Notes: generated by a model from the sequence alone, not told the origin. Shown: positions 33,946 through 43,876, counted from the first letter of the stretch. The stretch is 52,279 nucleotides of DNA from Rhodanobacter lindaniclasticus (GCF_004799035.1 NZ_MWIO01000033.1:1-52279); one strand, 5' to 3'. Numbers and translations: made by a program.

Positions 33946-35547
33946 GTGAACCGTCCAGCCGTCTGTTTCGTCGCACTGCTCCTGGCTTCTGCCACCGGCC
34001 TTGCGCCGGCGGCCACGCCGCCGCAGGTCGCCTACGCGTCGATCGAGCAACTGCAGCAGCGCATGGATGCCGGCACGCTGGACAGCCGTCAGCTGACCCG
34101 GGCGCTGCTCGACCGCATCCAGCGCATCGATCGCTCCGGCCCCGCCCTGCACGCAGTGATCGAGACGAACCCCGAGGCGCTGGAACTGGCCGGGGCACTC
34201 GACGCAAAGCGCACCAAGACCCACGGCCCCCTCTACGGCGTCCCGGTACTGCTGAAGGACAACATCGACACCGGCGACCGCATGCTCACCACCGCTGGCT
34301 CACTCGCGCTTGTCGATGCGCCGGCCTTGCGCGACGCCGGTCTGGTCGAACGCTTGCGCAAGGCCGGCGCGTTGGTGCTGGGCAAGACCAACCTGAGCGA
34401 ATGGGCCAACTTCCGTTCCAGCCACGCCAGCAGCGGCTGGAGCGGGCGCGGCGGACAGACGAAGAATCCCTATGTGCTCGATCGCAATCCCTGCGGTTCC
34501 AGCGCTGGCTCCGGCGCTGCGGTGGCGGCCGGGTTGGTCACGGTGGCGATCGGCACCGAGACGGACGGCTCGATCATCTGCCCCGCGGCGATGAACGGCA
34601 TTGTGGGCATCAAGCCTACCCTTGGCCTGGTCAGCCGCAGCGGCATCGTGCCGATCAGCCACAACCAGGACACCGCCGGCCCGATGGCCCGCAGCGTGGC
34701 CGATGCCACGGCCCTGCTCAGCGTGATCGCCGGCAGCGACCCGCGCGATCCGGCCACCGCCGACGCAGACAAGCACGCCACCGATTACACGAAGTTCCTC
34801 GACTCGAACGGGCTCAAGGGCAAGCGCATCGGCGTGGTGCGCCAGCTCGCCGGCGCCGAACCGAACGCCGACCGCGTGCTGGCGCAGTCGATCGCATTGA
34901 TGAAGGCGCAGGGCGCGATCATCGTCGACCCGGTCAAGCTGCCGCACCTGGCCGATCTCGGCGAGCCGGAAATCACCGTGTTGCTGTACGACTTCAAGCA
35001 CGACGTCAACGCTTACCTGGCCAGCCGCCATGGCCTCAAGGTGAAGACGCTGGCCGACCTGATCGCGTTCAACCAGGCGCATGCCACCGAAGAGATGCCG
35101 TGGTTCGGCCAGGAGTTGTTCGAGCAGGCCGAGCAGAAGGGGCCGCTCAGCGACAAGGCGTATACGGACGCGCTGACCAAGGCGAAACACTTGTCCGGAC
35201 CGGAAGGCATCGACGCGGCGCTGCAGGCACAGCACCTGGATGCGCTGCTGGCGCCGTCGTGGGGGCCGGCCTTCGTCACCGATCCGGTGCTGGGCGACCA
35301 CATCGTCAGCGGCGACCCCACCGTGGGCGGCGCCTCGCAGCCGGCGGCCGTGGCCGGTTATCCGTCGATCACCGTGCCGGCCGGCTTCGCCCACGGACTG
35401 CCGGTCGGTATCGTGCTGTTCGGCGCGAAATGGAGCGAGCCGACGCTGATCTCGATCGCCTACGGCTTCGAGCATCACGCCAAGGCGTGGCAAGCGCCGC
35501 AGTTTCTGCCTACCGTGGACGATTCGCCAGCGGCGTCCGCGCGCTGA
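33946..35547 (+). CDS. Exported amidase-signature (AS) family amidase
   Basis: A 533-residue amidase. The GTG at 33946 follows GGGGG, and a signal peptide comes next (residues 1-22, cleavage near APA/ATP), so it should act in the periplasm. The Ser-cis-Ser-Lys triad is visible: Lys104 in VLLKDNID, cis-Ser in CGSSAGSGAAVAAG (about 185-186) and nucleophile Ser209 in GTETDGSI. C-terminal YPSITVPAGF is typical. The substrate is unknown; amides or peptides are possible. It is divergent from the cytochrome gene (96-nt gap) and converges on the DAHP synthase gene with 12 nt between stops, with no clear terminator. Confidence 0.93.
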   Translation: MNRPAVCFVALLLASATGLAPAATPPQVAYASIEQLQQRMDAGTLDSRQLTRALLDRIQRIDRSGPALHAVIETNPEALELAGALDAKRTKTHGPLYGVPVLLKDNIDTGDRMLTTAGSLALVDAPALRDAGLVERLRKAGALVLGKTNLSEWANFRSSHASSGWSGRGGQTKNPYVLDRNPCGSSAGSGAAVAAGLVTVAIGTETDGSIICPAAMNGIVGIKPTLGLVSRSGIVPISHNQDTAGPMARSVADATALLSVIAGSDPRDPATADADKHATDYTKFLDSNGLKGKRIGVVRQLAGAEPNADRVLAQSIALMKAQGAIIVDPVKLPHLADLGEPEITVLLYDFKHDVNAYLASRHGLKVKTLADLIAFNQAHATEEMPWFGQELFEQAEQKGPLSDKAYTDALTKAKHLSGPEGIDAALQAQHLDALLAPSWGPAFVTDPVLGDHIVSGDPTVGGASQPAAVAGYPSITVPAGFAHGLPVGIVLFGAKWSEPTLISIAYGFEHHAKAWQAPQFLPTVDDSPAASAR

Positions 35548-35559
35548 GCATGTAATGCG

Positions 35560-36969
35560 TCAGCCCGCCCCGCCGGTCGACTTGCGCACGATCAGCATCG
35601 CCAGCTCCAGCGACTGCTCGTAATTCAGGCGCGGATCGACCATCGACTTGTAGGCGCGATCCAGGTCGCCCTCCTTGAGATCGCGCGCGCCACCGATGCA
35701 CTCGGTCACGTCCTCGCCGGTCAGCTCCAGGTGCACGCCGCCCAGCCGCGTGCCGGCGGCGGCATGGATGTCGAAGGCCTGGTCGAGTTCACCGCGGATG
35801 TTGTCGAAGCGGCGCGTCTTGTGCCCGTTCGAGGTGCCCTCGGTATTGCCGTGCATGGGGTCAGCCACCCACAGCACGCGCCGACCTTCGCGCTTGACCG
35901 CTTCCAGCAGCGGCGGCAGCGCATCGGCGATCTTCGCCTGACCCATCCGGTGGATCAGGGTCAGCCGGCCCGGCTCGGCATGGGGATCGAGCACGTCGAT
36001 CAGGGGCAGCAGCTGATCGGCGGTCACCGAGGGACCGATCTTGACCGCGACCGGATTGCGGATGCCTCGGAAATACTCCACGTGCGCGCCATCCAGTGCA
36101 GCGGTGCGCATGCCGATCCACGGGAAATGCGTGGACAGGTTGAACCAGCCCGGATTGCGCGGCACCTGGCGGGTCAGGGCCTGTTCGTAGTGCAGCAGCA
36201 GCGCCTCGTGCGAGGTGAAGAAATCCACCTTGGAGAAGCTGGCGATGGGCCCTGCCAGCGTTTCCATGAAATGCAGCGAGTCGCTGATCCCGGCGACCAT
36301 CTTCCGGTATTCCGCAGCCAACGGGGAATGCTCGACCCAGGCCAGATCCCAGTACTCCGGATGACGCAGATCGGCGAAACCACCGTCGATCAATGCGCGC
36401 ACGAAATTCATCGTCAGGGCGGAATGCGCATGCGCCTGGATGAGCCGCTGCGGATCGGGTCGCCGTGCAGTGGCGGTGAACTCCTGACTGTTGACCACGT
36501 CACCGCGGAAGCTCGGCAGGCTCACGCCGTCGCGGACCTCGTTGTCCGCCGAACGCGGCTTGGCGTATTGCCCGGCGAAGCGGCCGACGCGCAGCACCGG
36601 CTTCTTCAGTCCATGCACCAGCACCAGGCTCATCTGCAGCAGCACCTTCAGCCGGTTGGAAATCACCGGACTGGTGCAGTCGGCAAAGCTTTCCGCGCAA
36701 TCGCCGCCCTGCAGCAGGAAGCGTTTTCCTTCCTGCGCCTCGGCCACCGCATCCTTGAGCGCGAGCACCTCCCACGAGGTGACCAGCGGCGGCAACTCGG
36801 CCAGGTGCGCACCCGCCCTGGCCAGCTCGATCGGATCGTCGTAGATCGGCTGCTGCAGGGCCGGGCGACGCTGCCAGGAGCCCGGCGTCCACGGCGCCGT
36901 ATCGGCACCGGCCGCATCGGTCACATGGGCGGCCACGGCGCGGACACCGGAATCATGCCGCTTGTTCAT
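35560..36969 (-). CDS. Class II (plant-type) 3-deoxy-7-phosphoheptulonate synthase
   Basis: The first enzyme of the shikimate pathway, condensing phosphoenolpyruvate and erythrose 4-phosphate. It has 469 residues (Mycobacterium enzyme 462). Family blocks run end to end: LLQGGDCAESFADC, PVLRVGRFAGQYAKPRS, SFRGDVVNS, FFTSHEALLLHYEQALTR, STHFPWIGMRT, NPVAVKIGPS, LIHRMGQAKI, WVADPMHGNT and GVHLELTGEDVTECIGG. The ATG at 36969 overlaps the dsbB stop (ATGA), so translation is probably coupled. It is unrelated in sequence to AroF/G/H of E. coli. Confidence 0.95.
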   Translation of the reverse strand: MNKRHDSGVRAVAAHVTDAAGADTAPWTPGSWQRRPALQQPIYDDPIELARAGAHLAELPPLVTSWEVLALKDAVAEAQEGKRFLLQGGDCAESFADCTSPVISNRLKVLLQMSLVLVHGLKKPVLRVGRFAGQYAKPRSADNEVRDGVSLPSFRGDVVNSQEFTATARRPDPQRLIQAHAHSALTMNFVRALIDGGFADLRHPEYWDLAWVEHSPLAAEYRKMVAGISDSLHFMETLAGPIASFSKVDFFTSHEALLLHYEQALTRQVPRNPGWFNLSTHFPWIGMRTAALDGAHVEYFRGIRNPVAVKIGPSVTADQLLPLIDVLDPHAEPGRLTLIHRMGQAKIADALPPLLEAVKREGRRVLWVADPMHGNTEGTSNGHKTRRFDNIRGELDQAFDIHAAAGTRLGGVHLELTGEDVTECIGGARDLKEGDLDRAYKSMVDPRLNYEQSLELAMLIVRKSTGGAG

Positions 36970-37469
36970 GCGCGCGAGGCCTTGCGCCGCACCGCCACCA
37001 CCGTCAGCGCGGCGAGCAGCACGAACCACAGCAAGGTCCACGCCGGCATCGGCAGGCCGAGAATCGGTTCGACCGTGGCGCATTCGCCGGAACCGGTGAA
37101 GACCATCCTCAGCACCTTGGCGAACGGGAACGCGCTGAACATGTAATCCAGCGGCGGCCCGCAGGACGGAATCTGGTCGGCGGGCAGCGACTGGATCCAC
37201 AGGTGCCGCCCCGCCACCACGATGCCGAACGCCGCACCGAGCCAGACGCCCGCGGCATAGATCCAGCGCACGCCGCCCCGCGGCGCATGCAACGCGCCGA
37301 GCAGGAAGAACACGCCCATCACGATGAAGCCGACGCGCTGGAAGATGCACAGCGGGCAAGGCGTCATCTCCCAGACATATTCGGCGTACAGCGCGAAGCC
37401 CATCAGGGCGGCGCACACCAGGAAGCCGACAGCGAAGCTGAAACGGTACGACCAGCGCAATGGATTCAT
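36966..37469 (-). CDS. dsbB: Disulfide bond formation protein DsbB
   Basis: A quinone reductase of the inner membrane that reoxidises DsbA. It has 167 residues from MNPLRWSYRFSF, with four transmembrane helices. The redox pairs are present: CPLC in TPCPLCIFQR (about 37-40), and single cysteines in PSCGP and GECAT in the second periplasmic loop. An ATG further upstream at 37544 would add 25 residues without a signal and is rejected. It lies just after the rplQ terminator and overlaps the DAHP synthase gene. Confidence 0.95.
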   Translation of the reverse strand: MNPLRWSYRFSFAVGFLVCAALMGFALYAEYVWEMTPCPLCIFQRVGFIVMGVFFLLGALHAPRGGVRWIYAAGVWLGAAFGIVVAGRHLWIQSLPADQIPSCGPPLDYMFSAFPFAKVLRMVFTGSGECATVEPILGLPMPAWTLLWFVLLAALTVVAVRRKASRA

Positions 37470-37497
37470 AAGGGTTTTGTTGCGTTGCGGGAATATG

Positions 37498-37526
37498 ACA
37501 TTACCCGTTCGGCGCAGCGCTGTCAG
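37498..37526 (-). promoter_or_regulatory. Weak candidate promoter of dsbB
   Basis: On the minus strand CTGACA (37526-37521, 5 of 6 matches), 17 nt, then TAATGT (37503-37498, 3 of 6). It lies between the rplQ terminator and dsbB, where a promoter is needed. Confidence 0.35.
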
Positions 37527-37571
37527 CACGCGATGCTGCAGCAACCGCGAAGACGGACCGGTGCCGGATCA

Positions 37572-37603
37572 GAAAAAGCAAAACCCGGCACGAGGCCGGG
37601 TTT
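37572..37603 (-). terminator. Intrinsic terminator of the ribosomal superoperon
   Basis: On the minus strand AAACCCGGC (37603-37595), loop of 5, GCCGGGTTT (37589-37581), then TGCTTTTTCT. A 9-bp GC-rich stem followed by a U-tract, 43 nt after the rplQ stop. It separates the ribosomal operon from dsbB. Confidence 0.9.
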
Positions 37604-37645
37604 GCGTGACGCTGCGGGCGACTATCAAGTCGTCCGGCCGGCACC

Positions 37646-38029
37646 TCATTCCGCGTCGACGGACTCGACCTGCGGGCGCCCCACCAGTTCGACATAAGCC
37701 ATCGGCGCATTGTCGCCGTCGCGGAAGCCGCACTTGAGGATGCGCAGGTAACCGCCGGGACGCTCCTTGTAACGCGGGCCCAGCTCGACGAACAGCTTGC
37801 CCACCGCTTCCTTGTCGCGCAGGCGCGAGAAAGCGAGGCGGCGGTTGGCGACGCCGTCGGTCTTGGCCAGCGTGATCAGCGGTTCGGCGACGCGGCGAAG
37901 TTCCTTCGCCTTCGGCAGGGTGGTGCGGATCAGCTCATGCTTGAACAGCGACGAGGCCATGTTCTTGAACATCGCCTCGCGGTGGCTGCTGGTGCGGTTG
38001 AGCTTGCGTCCGGATTTCTGGTGGCGCAT
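37646..38029 (-). CDS. rplQ: 50S ribosomal protein L17
   Basis: 127 residues, the same length as E. coli L17, starting [28 protein letters not shown], which is diagnostic. L17 binds 23S rRNA near the tunnel exit. It is the last gene of the alpha operon, but it is separated from rpoA by an unusual 209-nt structured gap, whereas in E. coli the two are nearly adjacent. The intrinsic terminator lies 43 nt downstream. Confidence 0.98.
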   Translation of the reverse strand: MRHQKSGRKLNRTSSHREAMFKNMASSLFKHELIRTTLPKAKELRRVAEPLITLAKTDGVANRRLAFSRLRDKEAVGKLFVELGPRYKERPGGYLRILKCGFRDGDNAPMAYVELVGRPQVESVDAE

Positions 38030-38056
38030 GGCAAATACTCTCTGGTCTGTTGTTAT

Positions 38057-38082
38057 GAAAAGCCGGCACCTGCGTCCGGCTT
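38057..38082 (-). terminator. Terminator-like hairpin in the rpoA-rplQ gap
   Basis: On the minus strand AAGCCGG (38082-38076), a 9-nt loop, CCGGCTT (38066-38060) and then TT, giving a short TTTT run. It lies 30-50 nt before the rplQ start, so partial attenuation of rplQ is possible. The U-tract is short, so strength is uncertain. Confidence 0.4.
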
Positions 38083-38120
38083 CCCGCGGTTACCCGCTTG
38101 TGTGAGCCCCTTCGGAGCAG

Positions 38121-38153
38121 GCTCTTGTGAAGAGTGCGGCCGTGGATGGCCGC
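38121..38153 (+). repeat. Composite palindromic element, copy A (rpoA-rplQ gap)
   Basis: A small hairpin ctctt-gtg-aagag is followed by gcggcc-gtggat-ggccgc. It shares the frame GCTCTT-N(7-9)-AGT-nnGGC with four other copies in the window, all between genes. Confidence 0.7.
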
Positions 38154-38163
38154 CTTTGGCGCT

Positions 38164-38192
38164 CGGTCAAGGCGCGATACGCACCTTGACCG
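38164..38192. other. 9-bp hairpin after rpoA
   Basis: cggtcaagg and ccttgaccg form a perfect 9-bp stem around an 11-nt loop, 46 nt downstream of the rpoA stop. No U-tract follows on the minus strand. It could stabilise the rpoA 3' end after processing. Confidence 0.5.
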
Positions 38193-38238
38193 ATGTCTTG
38201 CTGCTGCGGCGATCAAGGAGATCGCACGAATACAACCA

Positions 38239-39237
38239 TCAACCCAGCTGCATGCCGTGCGACAACCCCGGCGGCGGCCAGTTCTCAAGCTTGGTGCCCA
38301 GCGACAGGCTGCGCCCGCCCAGGACATCCTTGATTTCGGTCAGCGACTTCTTGCCGAGGTTCGGCGTCTTCAGCAGCTCGACCTCGGTCTTCTGCACCAG
38401 GTCGCCGATGTAGTAGATGCTCTCGGCCTTCAGGCAGTTCGCCGAACGCACGGTCAGCTCCAGATCGTCGATCGGACGCAGCAGCAGCGGCTCGAAACCG
38501 CTCTTCTCGGCCTTGTCCGTGGCGCTCTCGCGACGCGAGAAATCACCGAACACCGACAGCTGGTCGTTGATGATCTCCGCCGCCTTGCGCACCGCTTCCT
38601 CGGCGTCGATGGTGCCGTTGGTCTCGACGTCCAGCACCAGCTTGTCCAGGTTGGTGCGCTGCTCGACGCGCGCAGCGTCCACTTCGTAGGCCACCCGCAA
38701 CACGGGAGCGAACGAGGCATCCAGCTGCAGGCGGCCGATCGGGCGCGCTTCGTCGTCCGGATGCTGGCGCGCGCTGGCCGGCTGGTAGCCGACGCCGCGA
38801 CGCACCTTCAGGCGCATGTTGAGCGCGATGTCCTTGGTCAGGTGGCACAGGACGTGTTCGGGGTTGACGATCTCCACCGTGTGGTCGACCACGATGTCGC
38901 CGGCGGTCACCACGCCCTTGCCCTTCTTGGACAAGGTCAGCATCACTTCATCGCCCGAATGCTGACGAATCGCCACGTCCTTGAGGTTGAGCAGGACTTC
39001 GATCACGTCCTCCTGCAGGCCTTCCAGGGTGGTGTACTCGTGCAGCACGCCATCGATTTCAACCTCGACGATGGCGCTGCCAGGGATCGAGGAGAGCAGC
39101 ACGCGGCGCAGCGCGTTGCCCAGGGTATGGCCAAAGCCACGCTCGAGCGGCTCGACCACCACCTTGGCGCGGTTGGCTCCGAGCTGTTCGACGCTGAGGC
39201 CACGCGGCCGCAGCACACTAGTTGACGAAACTGCCAT
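38239..39237 (-). CDS. rpoA: RNA polymerase alpha subunit
   Basis: 332 residues (E. coli 329). The N-terminal dimerisation domain (about 1-235) contains [19 protein letters not shown]; a linker and the C-terminal domain (about 250-320) follow, with [30 protein letters not shown] and [14 protein letters not shown], which contact UP elements and activators. It lies 16 nt after rpsD in the alpha operon. Confidence 0.99.
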   Translation of the reverse strand: MAVSSTSVLRPRGLSVEQLGANRAKVVVEPLERGFGHTLGNALRRVLLSSIPGSAIVEVEIDGVLHEYTTLEGLQEDVIEVLLNLKDVAIRQHSGDEVMLTLSKKGKGVVTAGDIVVDHTVEIVNPEHVLCHLTKDIALNMRLKVRRGVGYQPASARQHPDDEARPIGRLQLDASFAPVLRVAYEVDAARVEQRTNLDKLVLDVETNGTIDAEEAVRKAAEIINDQLSVFGDFSRRESATDKAEKSGFEPLLLRPIDDLELTVRSANCLKAESIYYIGDLVQKTEVELLKTPNLGKKSLTEIKDVLGGRSLSLGTKLENWPPPGLSHGMQLG

Positions 39238-39253
39238 GCAGAGCTCCGGTTAA

Positions 39254-39880
<627 letters not shown>

Positions 39881-39947
39881 GTTTCTTCTCTTTCAGATAG
39901 TCCGGCCGCGGCCGGTGCTTGATTCTCGCGATCGAAAACGACCGCCC

Positions 39948-40334
39948 TCAGACACGCCGCTTCTTGGGGGGACGGCAGCCGTTGTGCGGGATCGGCGTGA
40001 CGTCGATGATGTTGAGCACCTTGTAGCCCAGCGCATTCAGCGAACGCACCGCCGACTCGCGACCCGGGCCGGGGCCCTTGATGCGCACTTCCACCGTCTT
40101 CACGCCGTAGTCGCCAGCGGCGCGGCCAGCCTTCTCGGCGGCGACCTGCGCAGCGAACGGGGTGGACTTGCGCGAACCGCGGAAACCGGCACCGCCGGCA
40201 GTCGCCCACGACAGGGCATTGCCCTGGCGATCGGTGATGGTAACGATGGTGTTGTTGAAGGAGGCCTGCACGTGGGCCACGGCATCCGTGACAACGCGCT
40301 TGATCTTCTTCTTGGTCTTGACCGGCTTAGCCAT
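39948..40334 (-). CDS. rpsK: 30S ribosomal protein S11
   Basis: 128 residues (E. coli 129) from the ATG at 40334 ([23 protein letters not shown]). An in-frame ATG at 40367 would add 11 residues inside a hairpin element and is rejected. The C-terminal [14 protein letters not shown] is diagnostic. S11 lines the mRNA exit platform. The 90-nt gap from rpsM holds two hairpins. Confidence 0.98.
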   Translation of the reverse strand: MAKPVKTKKKIKRVVTDAVAHVQASFNNTIVTITDRQGNALSWATAGGAGFRGSRKSTPFAAQVAAEKAGRAAGDYGVKTVEVRIKGPGPGRESAVRSLNALGYKVLNIIDVTPIPHNGCRPPKKRRV

Positions 40335-40343
40335 GGTTTGAAG

Positions 40344-40377
40344 GCTCTTCTCGATGAGTGCGGCCACGGATGGCCGC
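40344..40377 (+). repeat. Composite palindromic element, copy B (rpsM-rpsK gap)
   Basis: GCTCTTCTCGATGAGT is followed by gcggcc-acggat-ggccgc (40360-40377) and then tttttt on the plus strand. In the plus direction it looks like a terminator, that is, antisense to the operon. Confidence 0.7.
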
Positions 40378-40390
40378 TTTTTTGATCTTC

Positions 40391-40408
40391 GCGGTCACGG
40401 ACGACCGC
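40391..40408. repeat. Second hairpin, compensatory variant of copy B
   Basis: gcggtc-acggac-gaccgc sits 13 nt from the hairpin of copy B. Relative to that hairpin one C:G pair has become T:A with both arms changed, so pairing is kept. Confidence 0.65.
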
Positions 40409-40424
40409 ACAAATCCAGAGGCAA

Positions 40425-40781
40425 TCACTTCTTGATTGCGCGACGCGGGCCCTTGCGGGTACGCGCGTTGGTACGGGTGCGCTGCCCGCGCACCGGCAGG
40501 CCGCGACGATGACGCAGGCCGCGATAGCAGCCCAGGTCCATCAGCCGCTTGATCGCCATGCCCACCTCGCGGCGCAGATCGCCTTCGACGGTGTACTTGG
40601 CGATTTCCAGGCGGATCTTTTCCACTTCGCCTTCGCTCAGCGACTTGATCTGGGTGGTCGGGACCACGCCCGCGTCCACGCAAACCTGCTTGGCGCGGCT
40701 GCGGCCGATACCGTAAATGCTCTGCAGACCTACCCAGACGTGCTTCTGGACCGGCAAATTGACACCCGCAATGCGCGCCAT
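40425..40781 (-). CDS. rpsM: 30S ribosomal protein S13
   Basis: 118 residues, identical in length to E. coli S13, starting [30 protein letters not shown] and ending [19 protein letters not shown]13 contacts the P-site tRNA and the central bridge to the 50S. It is the first gene of the alpha section, 126 nt after secY. The rpmJ gene that often sits here is absent. Confidence 0.99.
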   Translation of the reverse strand: MARIAGVNLPVQKHVWVGLQSIYGIGRSRAKQVCVDAGVVPTTQIKSLSEGEVEKIRLEIAKYTVEGDLRREVGMAIKRLMDLGCYRGLRHRRGLPVRGQRTRTNARTRKGPRRAIKK

Positions 40782-40798
40782 GAGTACTCTCTCCGAAT

Positions 40799-40820
40799 GC
40801 GTTTCGTGCGCGGTAAACGC
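40799..40820 (-). promoter_or_regulatory. Hairpin in the rpsM leader, possible S4 autoregulation site
   Basis: On the minus strand GCGTTT and AAACGC form a 6-bp stem around a 10-nt loop, just upstream of the rpsM ribosome site (GGAGAGAG). A competing GCGCG/CGCGC stem overlaps it. E. coli S4 binds a pseudoknot in this position; homology of the structure is not shown. Confidence 0.4.
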
Positions 40821-40907
40821 GCAATTTTAACCTGAATTACCCGAACAGGAAAGCCCTGCGGCGCCGAGGCACCGCAACTCTCCGACCTTGAGCCTCTTCC
40901 CGCTGCC

Positions 40908-42230
40908 TCAACTGCGGCGGAGATTGGCCTTCTTGAGCAGACTCTCGTACTGGTGACTGACCAGATGCGCCTGGATCTGCGCCGTGAAGTCCATCACCAC
41001 CACCACCACGATCAGCAGCGACGTGCCGCCGAAATAGAACGGTACGTGCCACGCCTGCTGCATGAACGACGGCACCAGGCAGACCAGCACCAGGTAGATC
41101 GCACCAACCGCCGTCAGGCGTGTCATCACCGCGTCGATGTAGCTGCCCGTGGCCTTGCCCGGGCGAATGCCGGGAATCAGGGCGCCCGAGCGCTTCAGAT
41201 TGTCCGCCGTCTCTTCCGCGTTGAACACAATCGCCGTGTAGAAGAACGCAAAACCGATCACCAGCACGGAAAAAGTGATTTCATACAACGGGTTGCCGGG
41301 GCTCAACGACTGCGTCAGATCCTGCAGCCAACGCGACTGATGGCCCGTGCTGAACCAGCTCACCGCGGTGGCCGGGAACATCAGCAAGCTCGACGCGAAG
41401 ATCGGCGGGATCACGCCCGACATGTTGATCTTCAACGGCAGGCTGGAGCTCTGGTTCTGGTATGCCTTCTGCCCGCCTGAGCGCCGTGCGTAGTTCACCG
41501 TGATGCGCCGCTGGGCGCGTTCCACGAACACCACGAAGGCGGTCACGGCCAGCACCAGACCGAACACCACCAGCAGCATGAGCAGCGACAACTCGCCGTT
41601 GTTGGCCATGCCCAGCGTGTGCACCACCGCGCCGGGCAAGCCGGCCACGATACCGGCGAAGATCAGCAGCGAGATGCCGTTGCCGATACCGCGCTCGGTC
41701 ATCTGTTCGCCCAGCCACATCAGGAACATGGTGCCGGCGGTCAGGCCGACCACGGACGAAAATATGAAGCCGAAGCCCGGCGTATACACCACCGGAGCGC
41801 CTCCTGCGGCCACCTGACCCTGCAGGGCCACCGCGATGCCGAAGGACTGGAACCCCGCCAGCAACACCGTCGCGTAACGGGTATAAGCCGTCATCTTGCG
41901 CTTGCCGGCCTCGCCCTCCTTGCGCAGGGCCTGCAGACTCGGCACCACCGCGCCCATCATCTGGAACACGATCGAGGCCGAGATGTACGGGATCACGCCG
42001 AGCGCGAAGACCGAGAACCGCTCCAGCGCTCCGCCCGAGAACATGTTGAACATGTCCATCAGGCCATTGCCGTTGACCAGGTTCGTCATCGCCTCCGGGT
42101 TGACGCCCGGGACCGGAATGAACGAGCCGAGACGGAATACCATCAGCGCACCCACCACGAACAGGATGCGCTGACGCAGCTCCGTCAGCTTGCCGAGTTT
42201 GCCCAGTGCGTTGCCCTTGGCTACGGCCAC
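40908..42230 (-). CDS. secY: Preprotein translocase subunit SecY
   Basis: The ten-helix channel of the Sec translocon, 440 residues (E. coli 443). Start [44 protein letters not shown]; other diagnostic blocks are [50 protein letters not shown] and [12 protein letters not shown]. It lies 4 nt after rplO. Confidence 0.99.
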   Translation of the reverse strand: MAVAKGNALGKLGKLTELRQRILFVVGALMVFRLGSFIPVPGVNPEAMTNLVNGNGLMDMFNMFSGGALERFSVFALGVIPYISASIVFQMMGAVVPSLQALRKEGEAGKRKMTAYTRYATVLLAGFQSFGIAVALQGQVAAGGAPVVYTPGFGFIFSSVVGLTAGTMFLMWLGEQMTERGIGNGISLLIFAGIVAGLPGAVVHTLGMANNGELSLLMLLVVFGLVLAVTAFVVFVERAQRRITVNYARRSGGQKAYQNQSSSLPLKINMSGVIPPIFASSLLMFPATAVSWFSTGHQSRWLQDLTQSLSPGNPLYEITFSVLVIGFAFFYTAIVFNAEETADNLKRSGALIPGIRPGKATGSYIDAVMTRLTAVGAIYLVLVCLVPSFMQQAWHVPFYFGGTSLLIVVVVVMDFTAQIQAHLVSHQYESLLKKANLRRS

Positions 42231-42234
42231 CGTC

Positions 42235-42666
42235 TTACTCCACGCTTCCGCCGGCTGCCTCGATGGCCGCCTTCGCGCCCGCCGTGGCCAGCAGACCGGA
42301 CAACTTCACCGCGCGACCGATCTCGCCCTTCAGCACCACCTTGACCTTCTTGGCGCGGCTGTCGATCAGGCCAGCCTGATGCAGCGCCACCACGTCGATC
42401 ACGTCGCCCTTGAGGTTGGCCAGCTGGTACAGGAACACTTCCTGGCTCTGCGCCTTCAGCTTCGAGCGGAAACCGATCTTCGGCAACCGCCGGTTCAGCG
42501 GCATCTGGCCGCCTTCGAAACCGAACTTGTGGGTGCCGCCCGCGCGGGCGTGCTGGCCCTTGTGGCCGCGACCGGCCGTCTTGCCCAGGCCCGAACCGAT
42601 GCCGCGACCCACGCGCAGGCGGGTCTTGCGGGAACCGGCGGTCGGCTTGATGTCATTCAGACGCAT
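42235..42666 (-). CDS. rplO: 50S ribosomal protein L15
   Basis: 143 residues (E. coli 144), with [41 protein letters not shown], the Gly/Arg-rich extension that threads into 23S rRNA. It lies 5 nt after rpmD and 4 nt before secY, as in the canonical spc operon. Confidence 0.98.
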   Translation of the reverse strand: MRLNDIKPTAGSRKTRLRVGRGIGSGLGKTAGRGHKGQHARAGGTHKFGFEGGQMPLNRRLPKIGFRSKLKAQSQEVFLYQLANLKGDVIDVVALHQAGLIDSRAKKVKVVLKGEIGRAVKLSGLLATAGAKAAIEAAGGSVE

Positions 42667-42671
42667 GATGA

Positions 42672-42869
42672 TTACTCCTCGACCCGGACCAGGTAGTAGA
42701 CCGTGTTGATCAGCCCACGCACCTGCGGGCTGTCCTTCAGCTCGCGCACGTCGTTGACCTTGCCCAGACCCAACGCCTTGACGCTGAGGCGATGGCGCGC
42801 CTGCACGCCGCGCAGGCCCTTGACCAGGCGCACGCGCACGGTAGCAGCGGATTCGTTCTTCTTAGCCAT
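42672..42869 (-). CDS. rpmD: 50S ribosomal protein L30
   Basis: 65 residues (E. coli 59) from the ATG at 42869 ([40 protein letters not shown]). The start lies inside the rpsE 3' end (8-nt overlap), so translation is probably coupled. A longer open frame to 43034 is the out-of-frame shadow of rpsE. The six-residue N-terminal excess is minor. Confidence 0.97.
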   Translation of the reverse strand: MAKKNESAATVRVRLVKGLRGVQARHRLSVKALGLGKVNDVRELKDSPQVRGLINTVYYLVRVEE

Positions 42870-43371
42870 TGCCCAGCACCTCTTCCAGACTCTTGCCCCG
42901 CTTGGCGGCGATCTTCTTGGGCGAGGCAACCGCCTGCAGACCCTTGATGGTGGCGCGCACCAGGTTGATCGGATTGCGCGAACCGACGGCCTTGGCCAGC
43001 ACGTTCTTGACGCCGACCACTTCCAGCACCGCACGCATGGCGCCGCCGGCGATCACGCCGGTACCTTCGGAAGCCGGCTGCATGTAGACGCGGGCCGCAC
43101 CGTGGTTCGCCTTGATGGCGTACCAGAGGGTGCCGTTGTTCAGTTCGATGTTGACCATCTGGCGACGGGCACGCTCCATCGCCTTGGAAATGGCCACCGG
43201 CACTTCACGCGCCTTGCCATAGCCGAAGCCGACCTTGCCCTCGCCGTCACCGACCACGGTCAGTGCGGTGAAGCTCATCTGGCGGCCGCCCTTGACGGTC
43301 TTGGCCACCCGGTTGACGGCAATCAGCTTCTCGAGCAGGCCGTCCGAATTTTCGCGATCGTTAGAAGACAT
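42862..43371 (-). CDS. rpsE: 30S ribosomal protein S5
   Basis: 169 residues (E. coli 167). The double-stranded-RNA-binding N-domain and the C-terminal S5 fold are seen ([75 protein letters not shown]). S5 supports decoding accuracy. A 151-nt gap separates it from rplR; that gap holds a 6-bp hairpin at 43387-43401 and no gene. Confidence 0.99.
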   Translation of the reverse strand: MSSNDRENSDGLLEKLIAVNRVAKTVKGGRQMSFTALTVVGDGEGKVGFGYGKAREVPVAISKAMERARRQMVNIELNNGTLWYAIKANHGAARVYMQPASEGTGVIAGGAMRAVLEVVGVKNVLAKAVGSRNPINLVRATIKGLQAVASPKKIAAKRGKSLEEVLGNG

Positions 43372-43386
43372 GTTCTATTCCGTGTG

Positions 43387-43401
43387 CCCGGACCATCCGG
43401 G
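43387..43401. other. Hairpin in the rplR-rpsE gap
   Basis: cccgga-cca-tccggg, preceded on the minus strand by AAAAGTC. This context resembles a shortened form of the composite palindromic element (AAAAGTC then a GGATGG-centred palindrome), but the arms differ, so membership is uncertain. Confidence 0.4.
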
Positions 43402-43522
43402 ACTTTTGCTTGCGGCTTGGCCGCTTGTAGTTGTTGGTGTTGCCGGGATGCGGCAGACGGGACCCGGGATTCGCGTGGCGGATTCTTTCGACTCCGCAGC
43501 CTGAACTCCGTGCCCCGGCTCC

Positions 43523-43876
43523 TCAGAACTTCAAGCCAGCTTCGCGGGCGGCCTCGGCCAGCGCCTTGATGCGGCCGTGATAGCGGAAACCGGAGCGGTC
43601 GAACGCCACCGATTCCACGCCTGCAGCCTTCGCGCGCTCGGCCACGGCCTTGCCCACCGCCGCGGCGGCAGCCAGGTTCTTGGTGCCCTTCAGGCCTTCG
43701 GCGACCGACTTCTGCACGGTGGAGGCAGCTGCCACCACGTTCTTGCCGGAGGCATCGAACACCTGCGCATACAGGTGTTGCCCGGTGCGATGCACCGACA
43801 GGCGAGCCACGCCCAGCTTGCGGATGTGGCTGCGGGTGGACTTGGCGCGACGCAGGCGATTTTCGTTCTTGTTCAT
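43523..43876 (-). CDS. rplR: 50S ribosomal protein L18
   Basis: 117 residues as in E. coli. [40 protein letters not shown] and the C-terminal [26 protein letters not shown] are diagnostic. L18 binds 5S rRNA with L5. It lies 102 nt after rplF; that gap holds copy C of the palindromic element. Confidence 0.98.
   Translation of the reverse strand: MNKNENRLRRAKSTRSHIRKLGVARLSVHRTGQHLYAQVFDASGKNVVAAASTVQKSVAEGLKGTKNLAAAAAVGKAVAERAKAAGVESVAFDRSGFRYHGRIKALAEAAREAGLKF

Noticed and set aside
40782..40907. rpmJ (L36) between secY and rpsM
   Set aside because: No frame encodes the Cys/His pattern of L36.
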